Numbered from the stretch's first letter, positions 1 through 7,795 are shown. The stretch: DNA of 64,000 nucleotides from Candidatus Borkfalkia stercoripullorum (GCA_019119395.1 DWXC01000033.1:1-64000), one strand, 5' to 3'. Program-made: numbers and translations. The notes: generated by a model from the letters alone, not told the origin.

Positions 1-235
1 GGACCGGGATGAACGCACCTATTGTGCACCTGTTGTCGCGCCAGCGGCACGGCAGGGTAGCGAAGTGCGGATGAGATAAACGCTGAAAGCATCTAAGCGT
101 GAAACTCACCTCAAGATAAGATATCCCATATCGTAAGGTAGTAAGACCCCTTGCAGACGACAAGGTTGATAGGTCGGAGGTGGAAGCGCAGCAATGCGTG
201 CAGCTGACCGATACTAATAGGTCGAGGGCTTGATC
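1..235 (+). rRNA. 23S rRNA, 3' end (partial)
   Basis: The window opens inside a large-subunit rRNA gene. The stretch up to about 235 holds the conserved 3' end of bacterial 23S rRNA: the sarcin-ricin-distal region, the 'gaaagcatctaagcg' segment near 88-103 and the terminal 'gaccgatactaataggtcga' near 205-225. The 5' part lies outside the window. The exact mature 3' end is estimated from the conserved end, not measured. Confidence 0.95.
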
Positions 236-480
236 TCAATAAAATGAGATGAAGAAGCGGATACGAAATCCTTACAGAGAAAAGAAAAGAGACTATGATT
301 TCAACGAGCGAAAGGTATTGCGGCGTACGGAACGGAGTCTTCCGGATTGAAAGGCTATGCAGTTGTCAATCTTCTTGGCGGGGAGGGAAATCCCCGGGAG
401 GAGAGATATGATTTTTTCTTTTGATAAGGGGAAGAAATCATAAAGTATATGATCCGCGGCAGACGCGGTTATATAACCAT
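236..480 (+). other. 23S-5S spacer, no tRNA seen
   Basis: About 245 nt of rRNA operon spacer. I looked for a tRNA cloverleaf on both strands and found none. A purine-rich segment at 275-300 and an inverted GGGGA/TCCCC patch near 380-395 could be processing signals, but nothing definite can be assigned. Confidence 0.5.
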
Positions 481-595
481 TGCGGTGACGATGGCAGAGA
501 GGTCCCACCTGTTCTCATACCGAACACAGAAGTTAAGCTCTCTTACGCCGAAAGTACTTGAGGATTACCCTCCGGGAGGATAGGTAGTTGCCGCA
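481..595 (+). rRNA. rrf: 5S rRNA
   Basis: A 115-nt 5S rRNA. The ends pair as the helix I of 5S (tgcggtgac at 481-489 with gttgccgca at 587-595). Conserved internal segments are present, such as 'ccgaacacagaagttaagctc' around 520-540 and 'gaggattaccctccgggagg' around 560-579. A terminator follows directly, so this is the last gene of the rRNA operon. Confidence 0.95.
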
Positions 596-603
596 TCCAA
601 TTT

Positions 604-637
604 AAGGCATCCGTTCAACGGATGCCTTTTTTATTTT
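604..637 (+). terminator. Intrinsic terminator of the rRNA operon
   Basis: A perfect stem, aaggcatccg paired with cggatgcctt around a short loop, is followed at once by a T-rich run (ttttttatttttat). It lies 9 nt after the 5S gene. Confidence 0.9.
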
Positions 638-1080
638 TATATGCATACGGAGATCGTTTCATCCTTGTTATCGCGCCGAAGCCTTTTATAAAAGGGAGCG
701 CGGATTCCAACGGCCGAAATCGCCGAAACCCGCAAACTTGTTTCGCCGTAATTTTTACGGTCATAATGTATATAAAAGCGGCGGACGCTTTTACCGAACG
801 GGAAGAACGCCGGGCAAAAAATCGCCGAGATTTTCCGTTTACGGAGGGAGAAACGCAACTTTTGAGCGCCGCGTCGGGGGCGAAATCGGTTTGGCACAAA
901 TATTTTTTCCGCCGCGGGAATTTTCGCACGATTTCGGAAAATGTTTTTTCAAAATGTCAGAAATTGACAGTTCCGTTTGCTATACTGTAACCGAAACAGG
1001 CAAAAGGCACTCCGGCGGGATAACGCGCGGCGCACCGCGCGTCCCCGCCCCTGTTCATACCGCCAAAGCCTGAAAATAAA
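638..1080. other. Intergenic region with weak promoter near 978-986
   Basis: No convincing gene in these 440 nt; the overlapping ORFs on both strands are low-complexity shadows without Shine-Dalgarno sites. An extended -10 (TGC then TATACT, 978-986) is the best promoter candidate for the gene at 1099. A TTGACA at 964-969 lies only 11 nt upstream of this -10, so it is not its -35. Confidence 0.35.
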
Positions 1081-1098
1081 TCTATTACGGGGAGAGGT

Positions 1099-2166
1099 AT
1101 GAATAACGCAAGAAGTACCGTTTCAAAATTGTTTCCTTTTTTCATTGCGGCGATGTCGCTGATTGCATTGGCTTTCAGTCTGGTGATCGTTTCTGATCCC
1201 TTCGGGCTGTCCGGAAGTATTTATGGCTCTCCGACGGGCGTCGAGTGCGGCTTTCAGATTTTGGGCTTTTCCAGCGAATTCATCAGCGACAGTTACGAAT
1301 GGGGCACAATCATTATCGGCGTTCTCTGCTGGCTGCAGCTCCTTTCGGCTGTCGTCGGGCTGATCGTATTGACCGCGCTTGCCGTAAAGAAAAGCCCTCG
1401 GCAGTATCGCGTACAGATGTTCTTTTCCGTTTTCCTGACGGTCTGGTGCTTCCTGTACATGCTCGAAGGCATCGTCTACTCGTCCATTACGAAGGCGACC
1501 TATCCGGCCCTCTACGACGTGATCACGATCGCCTATATTCCCTTTATCCTCGAAGCGGGACTGTTTACCGTATACCTCATTTTCCGTTTTAGCGAGCGGG
1601 GCGCGGGCGCCGTGAAGGCCGCGGGCAACATCGTTCCCGGCGCGGCCGCAGAGAAAACGGACACTGCCGCCGCGGCTTCGGAAGAGGAGGCCGGCGTCAT
1701 CTATAAGCTCGACGGCGGCATGACCAAAATCCTTCGCGTATACGATGACCGAGTCACGTTGCAGGCAAAAAAGAATCTCCGTTCGTTTATGACCTCCAAC
1801 TTCTTCGGCGGGGTCAAAGAGATTTATTACGATTCCATGATCGGCTTGCAATTCAAAGAGGCGGGTTCCGTCGTTGCGGGCTATATCCAGTTCGAAACGG
1901 CAAATTCGCATTCCAAGGACAATTTCAACAGTGAAAACAGCTTTACTTTCGACGCTTCGTTCCTTGACAACGCGACGGCCAAGCAGGTAGCGGATTTTGT
2001 CCGCGGCAAGATGCGCGCCGCCCGCAGTGCACCTGCGGCGCAACCCGTACAGGTCGTGCAACAGCAGTCTGCGGCGGAAGAACTCACAAAACTGAAAGGG
2101 CTTTTGGACGCGGGCGTCATCACGCAGGAAGAGTTCGACGCGCAAAAGAAAAAATTATTGGGGTAG
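1099..2166 (+). CDS. Membrane protein with C-terminal SHOCT domain
   Basis: A 355-residue protein of unknown function. The first ~165 residues carry four predicted membrane segments (about 10-32, 70-95, 103-125, 135-160). An Ala-rich linker (~170-195) leads to a cytoplasmic beta-rich domain (~200-300) resembling PH-like or DUF4429-type domains. The protein ends in a SHOCT motif (AAEELTKLKGLLDAGVITQE... to KKKLLG), a short helical module typical of proteins that form oligomers at membranes. Start chosen at ATG 1099, after GGGGAGAGGT. It stands alone, between the rRNA operon and a strong terminator. Domain calls are from sequence pattern; the function is not known. Confidence 0.75.
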   Translation: MNNARSTVSKLFPFFIAAMSLIALAFSLVIVSDPFGLSGSIYGSPTGVECGFQILGFSSEFISDSYEWGTIIIGVLCWLQLLSAVVGLIVLTALAVKKSPRQYRVQMFFSVFLTVWCFLYMLEGIVYSSITKATYPALYDVITIAYIPFILEAGLFTVYLIFRFSERGAGAVKAAGNIVPGAAAEKTDTAAAASEEEAGVIYKLDGGMTKILRVYDDRVTLQAKKNLRSFMTSNFFGGVKEIYYDSMIGLQFKEAGSVVAGYIQFETANSHSKDNFNSENSFTFDASFLDNATAKQVADFVRGKMRAARSAPAAQPVQVVQQQSAAEELTKLKGLLDAGVITQEEFDAQKKKLLG

Positions 2167-2173
2167 AACCGTA

Positions 2174-2215
2174 AAAATGCGAGGCGGGCGGCTTTTGCCG
2201 CCCGCCTCGCATTTT
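2174..2215 (+). terminator. Intrinsic terminator
   Basis: Perfect 19-bp stem (2174-2192 with 2197-2215) around a TTTT loop. The A-rich 5' arm and T-rich 3' arm make it usable on either strand. It closes the gene ending at 2166. Confidence 0.85.
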
Positions 2216-2259
2216 CAATCAAAAAGGAGCGGAGAATTTCCGCGGTTCCCATAGAGAAG

Positions 2260-2307
2260 TTTTACCACAGTAAAAGAAGTATAGCGCACTATACCTTGCG
2301 AGCAAGG
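2260..2307. repeat. Three tandem short palindromes
   Basis: Three perfect 6-bp hairpins sit nearly head to tail: TTTTAC-CACA-GTAAAA (2260-2275), GTATAG-CGCA-CTATAC (2279-2294) and CCTTGC-GA-GCAAGG (2294-2307). A smaller GCA/TGC pair follows. They mark the left edge of the AT-rich segment that carries the DinB-like gene. Confidence 0.6.
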
Positions 2308-2323
2308 CAGTATGCTTATTTAT

Positions 2324-2352
2324 TTTACTTTACAAATTATTTATTATATAAT
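2324..2352 (+). promoter_or_regulatory. Promoter of the DinB-like gene
   Basis: TTTACT (2324-2329), 17-nt spacer, TATAAT (2347-2352), in an AT-rich stretch 36 nt upstream of the start codon at 2388. Confidence 0.55.
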
Positions 2353-2387
2353 AACAGGAAGATAAACAGCAATTCGGATGTTTTCCA

Positions 2388-3050
2388 ATGAATAAAAAGT
2401 GGGCAGAACTAAATAAAACCTTGCAGGACCAACTCAAAAAAGAAGAAACCTTTACCGATGGGGTACAAACGGTTTTCAGACTGCGACAAGAATTATTTGA
2501 TGTACTGTGTCAATTAAAGTCTGAATTGACGCGCGAAGAATTTAATGATAGTCCGTACTTGAATGCGGAAGGCTACCACAGTAAAACCATTGCATACTCA
2601 ATATGGCACATTTTTCGTATTGAAGATATTGTTGCACATACACTTATCAGGAATGATGAAGAATTATTTATGTTGGGCAATTTCGCTTACCGTATCAATA
2701 GTCCTATCATAACAACGGGAAATGAACTTGACAATAAACAGGTAGCAGAATTTTCCAAAGTGTTGGATTTAGATGAACTTTATAATTATGGGATAGCCGT
2801 TATGCGTAGTACAAATGAGATATTAAGCGATATTTGCTTTTCTGATTTGAAACGAAAAATGACGGATACGGAGAAAGCACGTTTGAAACAGTTGAACGTT
2901 GTTAGTGCAGACGAAAAAGCCTATTGGCTTATTGATTATTGGTGCGGAAAAGATATAAAGGGGCTTATTCAGATGCCTTTTACGCGCCATTGGATAATGC
3001 ATATTGAAGCAAGTTTACGAATAAGAAATAAGCTGCTGCGTATTGATTGA
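2388..3050 (+). CDS. DinB/YfiT-like four-helix protein, likely acquired
   Basis: A 220-residue, mostly helical protein that resembles the DinB/YfiT superfamily, a four-helix-bundle fold with a metal site made of histidines. Candidate ligands are the His in 'SIWHIFRIEDIVAHT' (~80-95) and those in 'TRHWIMHIEA' (~203-212). Members include thiol transferases and damage-inducible proteins; the actual role here is unknown. The DNA is clearly richer in A+T (near 38% G+C by eye) than all its neighbours and uses AT-ending codons. Together with flanking palindromes and its own promoter and terminator, this suggests horizontal transfer. The Shine-Dalgarno is weak. Confidence 0.7.
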   Translation: MNKKWAELNKTLQDQLKKEETFTDGVQTVFRLRQELFDVLCQLKSELTREEFNDSPYLNAEGYHSKTIAYSIWHIFRIEDIVAHTLIRNDEELFMLGNFAYRINSPIITTGNELDNKQVAEFSKVLDLDELYNYGIAVMRSTNEILSDICFSDLKRKMTDTEKARLKQLNVVSADEKAYWLIDYWCGKDIKGLIQMPFTRHWIMHIEASLRIRNKLLRID

Positions 3051-3082
3051 AATAGTAGTAGCTAAATTTCAATTTCTTCAAT

Positions 3083-3120
3083 AAAAAGAGCAAAGATTTT
3101 TGAAAATCTTCGCTCTTTTT
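3083..3120 (+). terminator. Intrinsic terminator
   Basis: AAAAAGAGC...GCTCTTTTT stem with an inner AAAGATTTT/AAAATCTT arm, ending in a T run. It closes the DinB-like gene and ends the AT-rich island. Confidence 0.85.
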
Positions 3121-3234
3121 GATTTTTATAGGAACTGTACTTTCTCCGCTCATTTTTCTTTTACGCGGTTAAACCTGACGCGCTGAAAATATGAAAATAT
3201 AAATTGCCAAACAACGGTCGGCAAAAAGCGGCTT

Positions 3235-4392
3235 TCAATCCAGATTCTGCCGTTCGATCGTCGCGACGACGCCCGCGTTTTCGTTCATGAGGGAAATGCG
3301 CTCTTCTATGCGCGCAAGCACTTGCTCGTCGCTTAAAGCGCAGCCGAAAGGGATCGCCACGTCGAAAATAAGGTTGGCGTGTTCTTTTCCTCCCACTACG
3401 CGGAAATCGTGGACTTGAAACGCCGCATCGATTTCGTGAACCGCGCGTTCCGTCTCTTCGCGTAGGCGGTTCACGGCGGGGTCGTCCAGCACGAGGGGGT
3501 CGATATGTACCGTCAGCGCGACGCCCGTTTTCTCCACGGCCTTTTCGATCTTGTCCGCAAGGTCGTGCGCCGCCGTGAGCGTCATATGCGAATCCACTTC
3601 CACGTGCGCCGTGGCATACAGCTTTCCTTCGCCGTAGTCGTGCAGGGCCATGTCGTGCACGCCGTGCACGCCTTCGAAGGCGCAGATGTCCGCTTCCAGT
3701 TTTTTTACGGTTTCACGGTCGACGGCATGCCCCAACAGGCGCGAGACCGTCTCTTTCAGGATCGAAGCGCCCGAAAACGCGATAAAGACCGCCACGGCCA
3801 TGCCCATATACCCGTCCAGCTCGATGCCCGTATAGCGGGAAACGAAGAGGGAAGCCAGCACGACGGCGGTGGCGATCGCGTCGCTCAGGCTGTCCGTTGC
3901 CGTCGCCTTGAACGTTTCCGCCGAAAATTCTTTGTAAAGAGAGCGGTTCATCAGAAACATAAAGAGTTTTACAAGAACCGAAACGCCCAGAACGATGACG
4001 AGCCCGCGGGAAAAATCCGTCTTTTCGGGCGAAAATATGCTCTCGACGGACTGTATCGCCAGTTCGGCGGCGACCGCGAGGATGACGACGGCGATGACCA
4101 GCGCGGAAACGCTCTCCGCCCGCCTGTGGCCGAAGGGATGTTCCTTGTCGGCGGGCTTGCCGCTCACCTTGAACCCGACGACGGAAACGACGTTGCTTCC
4201 GCAGTCGGTCAGGTTGTTCATGCCGTCCGCCAGCACGGATACCGCGCCCGAGACCGCGCCGAAGGCGATCTTGGCCGCGGCGAGCAGTATGTTGAGAAGA
4301 ATGCCCAGCAAACCCGCGCGTTTACCGCATTTTTCCCGCGCGGCGGGCGTATTCTTTTCGCTTTTTTTGAGGAATAAAAAGGACGCGCTCAT
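3235..4392 (-). CDS. Cation diffusion facilitator transporter
   Basis: A 385-residue cation/proton antiporter of the CDF family (CzcD/FieF/MntE type), exporting divalent metals such as Zn, Fe, Mn or Co. Six membrane segments precede a soluble ZT-dimer domain (~215-385). Metal-site motifs: 'LADGMNNLTD' in TM2, 'HPFGHRRAES' in the first loop, and 'TATDSLSDAIAT' in TM5. The long frame extends further upstream, but the start at 4392 (MSASFLF) is chosen because its ATG overlaps the stop of the upstream gene in ATGA, indicating translational coupling. The metal cannot be named from sequence. Confidence 0.9.
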   Translation of the reverse strand: MSASFLFLKKSEKNTPAAREKCGKRAGLLGILLNILLAAAKIAFGAVSGAVSVLADGMNNLTDCGSNVVSVVGFKVSGKPADKEHPFGHRRAESVSALVIAVVILAVAAELAIQSVESIFSPEKTDFSRGLVIVLGVSVLVKLFMFLMNRSLYKEFSAETFKATATDSLSDAIATAVVLASLFVSRYTGIELDGYMGMAVAVFIAFSGASILKETVSRLLGHAVDRETVKKLEADICAFEGVHGVHDMALHDYGEGKLYATAHVEVDSHMTLTAAHDLADKIEKAVEKTGVALTVHIDPLVLDDPAVNRLREETERAVHEIDAAFQVHDFRVVGGKEHANLIFDVAIPFGCALSDEQVLARIEERISLMNENAGVVATIERQNLD

Positions 4393-4736
4393 TCTTTTAC
4401 CGGTTCGTAGTCGATCTCCGCATCGATGTCCGTTGCTTCGAGTTTGAATATCACGGGGCGCAGGCCGTCGTTGCACGAACATATGGCAACGCCGGGTTTT
4501 TTGATCCAGTCACCGTAATAGAACGGCTCTTTCCCCGCCCCGTGCGCGAGCGCGAACACGTACTGATAGATCGCCTTCCACGCCTCGTCGCACAGGCCTT
4601 CGGGCTTGGCATAGTCGGCGTAAAACACCTGCCCTTCGCGCAGCATGGGGCAGGGGCCGAGGTTCTCCGCGCCGTATTCTTCGGCGAGGTCTTTGATCAG
4701 CGTTTTGCGCAAAATCGTTATTTTTACTTTTTTCAT
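4389..4736 (-). CDS. TIGR04076-like small protein
   Basis: A 115-residue protein starting MKKVKITILRKT and holding conserved cysteines in 'GPCPMLREGQ' (~28-37) and 'AICSCNDGLRP' (~88-98). This pattern matches the small family annotated as TIGR04076, found next to transport and redox genes in anaerobes; the function is unknown. The cysteines could bind a metal or form a disulfide. It is the first gene of a two-gene unit, with its TGA overlapping the ATG of the metal transporter at 4389-4392. A metal-related role is therefore plausible but is only inferred from context. Confidence 0.75.
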   Translation of the reverse strand: MKKVKITILRKTLIKDLAEEYGAENLGPCPMLREGQVFYADYAKPEGLCDEAWKAIYQYVFALAHGAGKEPFYYGDWIKKPGVAICSCNDGLRPVIFKLEATDIDAEIDYEPVKE

Positions 4737-4747
4737 GAAACCGCTCC

Positions 4748-5179
4748 TTACAGCAATTCTTTTAATTTGGAAATGTCCGTGACCCATTCGTGGCGGCTCC
4801 TTTCCGCATGGACGCGGTTGGCTTCGCCGAGGGCCGCGTGGTATTCGCTCTGCGTGCAGCCGTTCACCGCCATAAAATGCGCCTGCGCCTCTTTTTCTCT
4901 TCCGACGAGCGCAGTCCTGCCGATGTGTATCACTTCGTGGCATGCGGGGCATACGGCGATCACGTCGGCAAGTTTCTGTATATGTTTTTCGTCGTCGTAT
5001 TCCCACACTTCGTGCGCTTCCAGCCGCCCCGCCTTTCCGCAGATCATGCACCTGCCTCCCGCGCGGGCATACGCCTTTTTGCGCACCCTGTCCCACGTTT
5101 CTTTGGGGAGAGCGCTCCGAAGGTTCGTATACCAGCAGCCGTCGGGCACGAGCTGAAAATCGAGTTTATATTTTCCCAT
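4748..5179 (-). CDS. HNH-type zinc/nuclease-like protein
   Basis: A 143-residue protein with an HNH-like core: 'CMICGKAGRLEAHEVWEYDD' (~47-66) followed by 'VCPACHEVIHIGR' (~80-92). Two CxxC pairs bind structural zinc. HE in the first motif and the later His give an HNH-like arrangement, so a nuclease is possible; a non-catalytic zinc protein is also possible. The start at 5179 (MGKYKLDFQL) is preferred over the longer frame. A TACAAT -10 ends 6 nt upstream and there is no Shine-Dalgarno, so the mRNA is probably leaderless. It is followed after 11 nt by the TIGR04076-like gene. Confidence 0.75.
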   Translation of the reverse strand: MGKYKLDFQLVPDGCWYTNLRSALPKETWDRVRKKAYARAGGRCMICGKAGRLEAHEVWEYDDEKHIQKLADVIAVCPACHEVIHIGRTALVGREKEAQAHFMAVNGCTQSEYHAALGEANRVHAERSRHEWVTDISKLKELL

Positions 5180-5185
5180 GCGGAT

Positions 5186-5214
5186 ATTGTAACATATTTT
5201 TTTCGAACGCGCAA
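5186..5214 (-). promoter_or_regulatory. Promoter giving a leaderless HNH mRNA
   Basis: On the minus strand: TTGCGC (5214-5209), 17-nt spacer, TACAAT (5191-5186). The expected start of transcription, 6-7 nt further, falls on the A of the ATG at 5179. Confidence 0.55.
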
Positions 5215-5258
5215 TCCGCCGAAGAAAATTTTCGTTACAAAATATTGGGGCGCAACCC

Positions 5259-5287
5259 TTGAAAGGCGGCATATAATGTGTTATAAT
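5259..5287 (+). promoter_or_regulatory. Promoter of the CBS-domain gene
   Basis: TTGAAA (5259-5264), 17-nt spacer, TATAAT (5282-5287). The predicted transcription start is near 5294, which coincides with the Shine-Dalgarno AAGGAGG (5294-5300). The mRNA leader is therefore only about 11-17 nt. Confidence 0.7.
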
Positions 5288-5304
5288 ACGGGTAAGGAGG
5301 GAAA

Positions 5305-6048
5305 ATGCCAATGGAATATGCCAACGCGGAAAAATTTCTGAAAAGTTACAACCGCATCGAGAGCCAGCTGAAGATCCTCTACGGCGGAAGGGCGACGCAG
5401 AATTTTACCGACCTCGTCAAGCGCTGCACCGACCTGAACATGACGGTGCGCCGCTACGAAAACGAACTCATCGACTACGGCAAGCTGCGCAACGCGATCG
5501 TGCACCGCGCGACCGATTCGGAAGAGGTGTTCATCGCCAACCCCTGCGACAACGTCGTGGAAAACATCGCGTTCATCGAAAAGCAGCTCTGCCACCCGCC
5601 GCGCATCACGGAGGCGATCAAAGTAAAAAAAATCGCATCCGTTTTTGCGGACAAACCGCTCATCGCGGCGGTCAAAGAATTTGCCGAAACGTGGCAGAAA
5701 TCGCTCGTGGTGTACGACCACGGGAAAATGGTAGGCGTCATCAATTCTTACGGCCTGTACGCGGAACTCGCCGCCCGCGCGGAAAAAGGGGAAGACCTCA
5801 ACGAATTCCTTACCCGGACGCCCTGCGGCAGCATCGTCGGCGAGGAAATTCTCGCCAGGTATAAGATCGTGCCCGAGGACGCGACCGTGTTCGACGTGTT
5901 CAAATCGTTCGAAGAAAAGAAGGATCTTCTCGCCGTCATCGTCACGGAACACGGGGTGCAGGGCGAAAAGGCGCTCACGATCGTCACCCCCGCCGATTTC
6001 CCGCGCATCAACCGCTATCTGGAGACGTACAACGTAAAGCCTTTTTAA
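5305..6048 (+). CDS. CBS-domain protein with helical N-terminus
   Basis: A 247-residue soluble protein. The N-terminal ~95 residues form a helical domain with 'YGKLRNAIVHRAT' (~60-72). The R-N-x(3)-H pattern recalls HEPN/DUF86-like RNase or nucleotidyltransferase-partner domains, but this is weak. The rest holds a pair of CBS motifs (~105-165 and ~180-240; 'LVVYDHGKMVGVINSYGLY', 'AVIVTEHGVQGEKALTIVTP'), which usually bind adenine nucleotides. Start at 5305 or, two codons later, 5311; AAGGAGG lies 4 or 10 nt upstream. It has its own promoter and faces away from the HNH gene. Confidence 0.75.
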   Translation: MPMEYANAEKFLKSYNRIESQLKILYGGRATQNFTDLVKRCTDLNMTVRRYENELIDYGKLRNAIVHRATDSEEVFIANPCDNVVENIAFIEKQLCHPPRITEAIKVKKIASVFADKPLIAAVKEFAETWQKSLVVYDHGKMVGVINSYGLYAELAARAEKGEDLNEFLTRTPCGSIVGEEILARYKIVPEDATVFDVFKSFEEKKDLLAVIVTEHGVQGEKALTIVTPADFPRINRYLETYNVKPF

Positions 6049-6105
6049 GAATGAAAGAAATTCCCAAAAAATTAAAAATTTTTTCAAAAATTTTTTAAAA
6101 AGGTA

Positions 6106-6133
6106 TTGACAAGCCGAAAATATGTGATATAAT
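6106..6133 (+). promoter_or_regulatory. Strong promoter of the putative large ncRNA
   Basis: TTGACA (6106-6111), 16-nt spacer, TATAAT (6128-6133). Consensus hexamers with no Shine-Dalgarno or credible reading frame after them. Confidence 0.8.
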
Positions 6134-6139
6134 AAAGGT

Positions 6140-6776
6140 ACGAATAAGGGAACAGCCCCAGGGCGTTGACCGGACGGGGAGTCTTGAACGGCTCGGCGGG
6201 AGGTCTTTCCCGCAAACGATCGCGGAACAGATTTGTGCGGAGCGAATTCTCGAGGACGGCATCCTTAAAAAAGATGGCGGGCGCGAAACGCAAAAAAGAG
6301 AAGCGAGAGGGAGCGGCAAAGCCTTTCAAAGAAAAGGGAGAGGCAAACGGGTTCGGTAAACGGCAGACATCCGTCTGCAGACGTAAGGTTTCGTACGAAC
6401 TTACGGGAAAGAAGCCGTTGAACCGAAGGATTGTTCTTTTACGGAATGTGGGTTTATATCGCACAATATCTCGGAAATGCGGGGCATTTCCAAGCCGTAA
6501 AAATTTTGTTTGCGCGGGAAATCCAAACACGTTTATCCAAAAAAGTGCGGACGGGATTTTATAAGGCTTTCGGGTTGATAAGGGAGAAAATGGCATACCG
6601 TTAAAAGGGAAAGCAAAATTTTTTTCGGGACTGAAAATTTAACCGACAAGGATGTCGCAAAATGGTTAAAAAGCGTAAGTAACAGTCCGTGAAGAAAACT
6701 TTTCGGAATATACGGTTTGAGAATTTGTATAAACGCCACAGCGGGCGGTGCGCTTTATAAGCGCACCGCCTTGAAT
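6140..6776 (+). ncRNA. Putative large structured non-coding RNA
   Basis: About 640 nt between a consensus promoter and a GC-rich terminator hairpin, with no protein-like ORF. Local hairpins include 6196-6213, 6363-6378 (GCAGAC/GTCTGC with a tetraloop), 6382-6405, 6473-6491 (GGAAATGC/GCATTTCC) and 6643-6656. Long-range pairs also fit: AACGGCT (6187-6193) with AGCCGTT (6413-6419), and TTCGGT (6352-6357) with ACCGAA (6422-6427), which would enclose two of the hairpins in a multi-branch fold. Size and complexity are like the large ornate RNAs (OLE, ROOL, GOLLD), but I cannot match it to any of them by memory. It is not RNase P, tmRNA, SRP or 6S RNA as far as conserved segments show. Confidence 0.6.
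6744..6776 (+). terminator. Terminator of the putative ncRNA
   Basis: Perfect 10-bp stem GGCGGTGCGC/GCGCACCGCC (6744-6753, 6761-6770) followed by ttgaatttta. The U-tract is imperfect, so some read-through to the stronger hairpin at 6921 is possible. Confidence 0.55.
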
Positions 6777-6780
6777 TTTA

Positions 6781-6920
6781 AAAACCGCCGAAAAGAATTG
6801 CGGGGGAGTTTCCCCGCGCGGGCGCGTACCGTCCGAATACGGAAGGCGTTTCGGGCGAAATGCCGCTTGTAAAATTTCGGGAGAAGTTCGCGCACGAAGG
6901 AAAAAACATGGCATAATTAT
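6781..6920. other. Short intergenic stretch, no gene
   Basis: No supported gene. It may be the 3' part of the ncRNA if the hairpin at 6744 does not terminate. It contains a GGGGAG...TTCCCC hairpin near 6803-6815. Confidence 0.35.
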
Positions 6921-6947
6921 AAAAAACGCCGCAATGCGGCGTTTTTT
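6921..6947. terminator. Bidirectional intrinsic terminator
   Basis: AAAAAACGCCGC-AAT-GCGGCGTTTTTT, a symmetric hairpin with A and T runs on both sides, between the ncRNA and the convergent flavodoxin-like gene. Confidence 0.85.
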
Positions 6948-7033
6948 AAGGGCAGAAGAAGGGGGACGGCGCAAAAAAAACGGAGGGGCGCGTTTCACGG
7001 GAATCATGCGCCCCCTCGCGGCCGCCCGTGCGA

Positions 7034-7585
7034 TCACGGCTTTGCGCACGGCAAGCCCCGCGCCGCGGCGATAACGGGGTCTGCCGAGGTCAGGTCGATA
7101 AAATCGACCTTTCCGCCGTAAGTCGCCATAAGCTGCCTGTCCTCTTCGGACGGGTCTTTTTTGCTTTTTAAAAATTTCATCAGCATCGCCATCATCGCGC
7201 GGTGTTTCAGCCCGAGTTTCGCATAATCGATGCCGCCCCTCAGGCAGAACACGGGCAGACCGCGCATGTTTTCGGGCAGGCGCTTTTCGAACAGCATGCG
7301 CGCTTCCGCTCTCGTCTTTTCCTTGGCGGGGTCTGCAAGCCCGCAAACGAACAGCAAAATTCGGGAGGGGCTTTCTTTTACGATGAGCGGCGCGGCCTTT
7401 TTCCAGCCCGCGATGCTGCCCGCGTAAACGCCCCCGCCGAATACGACCGCGTCGCAATTTGCGAGCATGCCTTTTTTCAGGGTTTCGGCCGCAAGGCACG
7501 GACAGGAGAGTTTTTGCGCGATATATTCGGCGTAGGTTTTCGTGGCGCCGTAGTGCGAACCGTATACGACGAGCGTTTTATCCAT
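7034..7585 (-). CDS. Flavodoxin-domain protein
   Basis: A 183-residue protein with the flavodoxin_5/HemG-type fold. The N-terminus 'LVVYGSHYGATKTYAEYIA' (~4-22) is the FMN phosphate-binding loop, and 'AVVFGGGVYAGSIAGWKK' (~46-63) is the second FMN-contact region. Such proteins act as cytosolic one- or two-electron carriers, or, in HemG, as protoporphyrinogen oxidases. No haem genes are nearby, so an electron-transfer role is more likely. The start at 7585 (MDKTLVV) has AAGGA 7 nt upstream; a longer frame beginning 7 codons earlier has no good site. Confidence 0.8.
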   Translation of the reverse strand: MDKTLVVYGSHYGATKTYAEYIAQKLSCPCLAAETLKKGMLANCDAVVFGGGVYAGSIAGWKKAAPLIVKESPSRILLFVCGLADPAKEKTRAEARMLFEKRLPENMRGLPVFCLRGGIDYAKLGLKHRAMMAMLMKFLKSKKDPSEEDRQLMATYGGKVDFIDLTSADPVIAAARGLPCAKP

Positions 7586-7664
7586 GGCTTTTTCCTTGTC
7601 GGGCATAGCGTTTTTGCAACGACGGGCGCGAACCGCGTTTCGGTTCGGCCGCCTGTTCCCTTAC

Positions 7665-7693
7665 AGTATAGCAGACGCCGCGCCGCGAGTAAA
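7665..7693 (-). promoter_or_regulatory. Promoter of the flavodoxin-like gene
   Basis: On the minus strand: TTTACT (7693-7688), 17-nt spacer, TATACT (7670-7665). Confidence 0.5.
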
Positions 7694-7765
7694 GGCAAAA
7701 TTTGTCATAAATTTGTAATAAATCGCCGTACGGCTTCGCCAAAAACCGCCGTCCGCGCCAATCGC

Positions 7766-7795
7766 TTGCCAAGCCGCCGCCCGCAATGGTATAAT
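7766..7795 (+). promoter_or_regulatory. Promoter of the ABC exporter-cysK operon
   Basis: TTGCCA (7766-7771), 18-nt spacer, TATAAT (7790-7795), 25 nt before the start at 7820. Confidence 0.6.

Noticed and set aside
964-986. TTGACA with TATACT as a promoter for the gene at 1099
   Set aside because: The spacer is only 11 nt; only the extended -10 alone is kept as a weak candidate.
6166-6564. 132-codon ORF inside the putative ncRNA
   Set aside because: No Shine-Dalgarno, Lys/Arg-rich low-complexity product without any family resemblance, and it runs through strong hairpins.
6140-6776. RNase P RNA, tmRNA, SRP RNA or group II intron
   Set aside because: None of their conserved segments is present: no GAGGAAAGUC of RNase P, no tmRNA tRNA-like end, no intron domain V hairpin.
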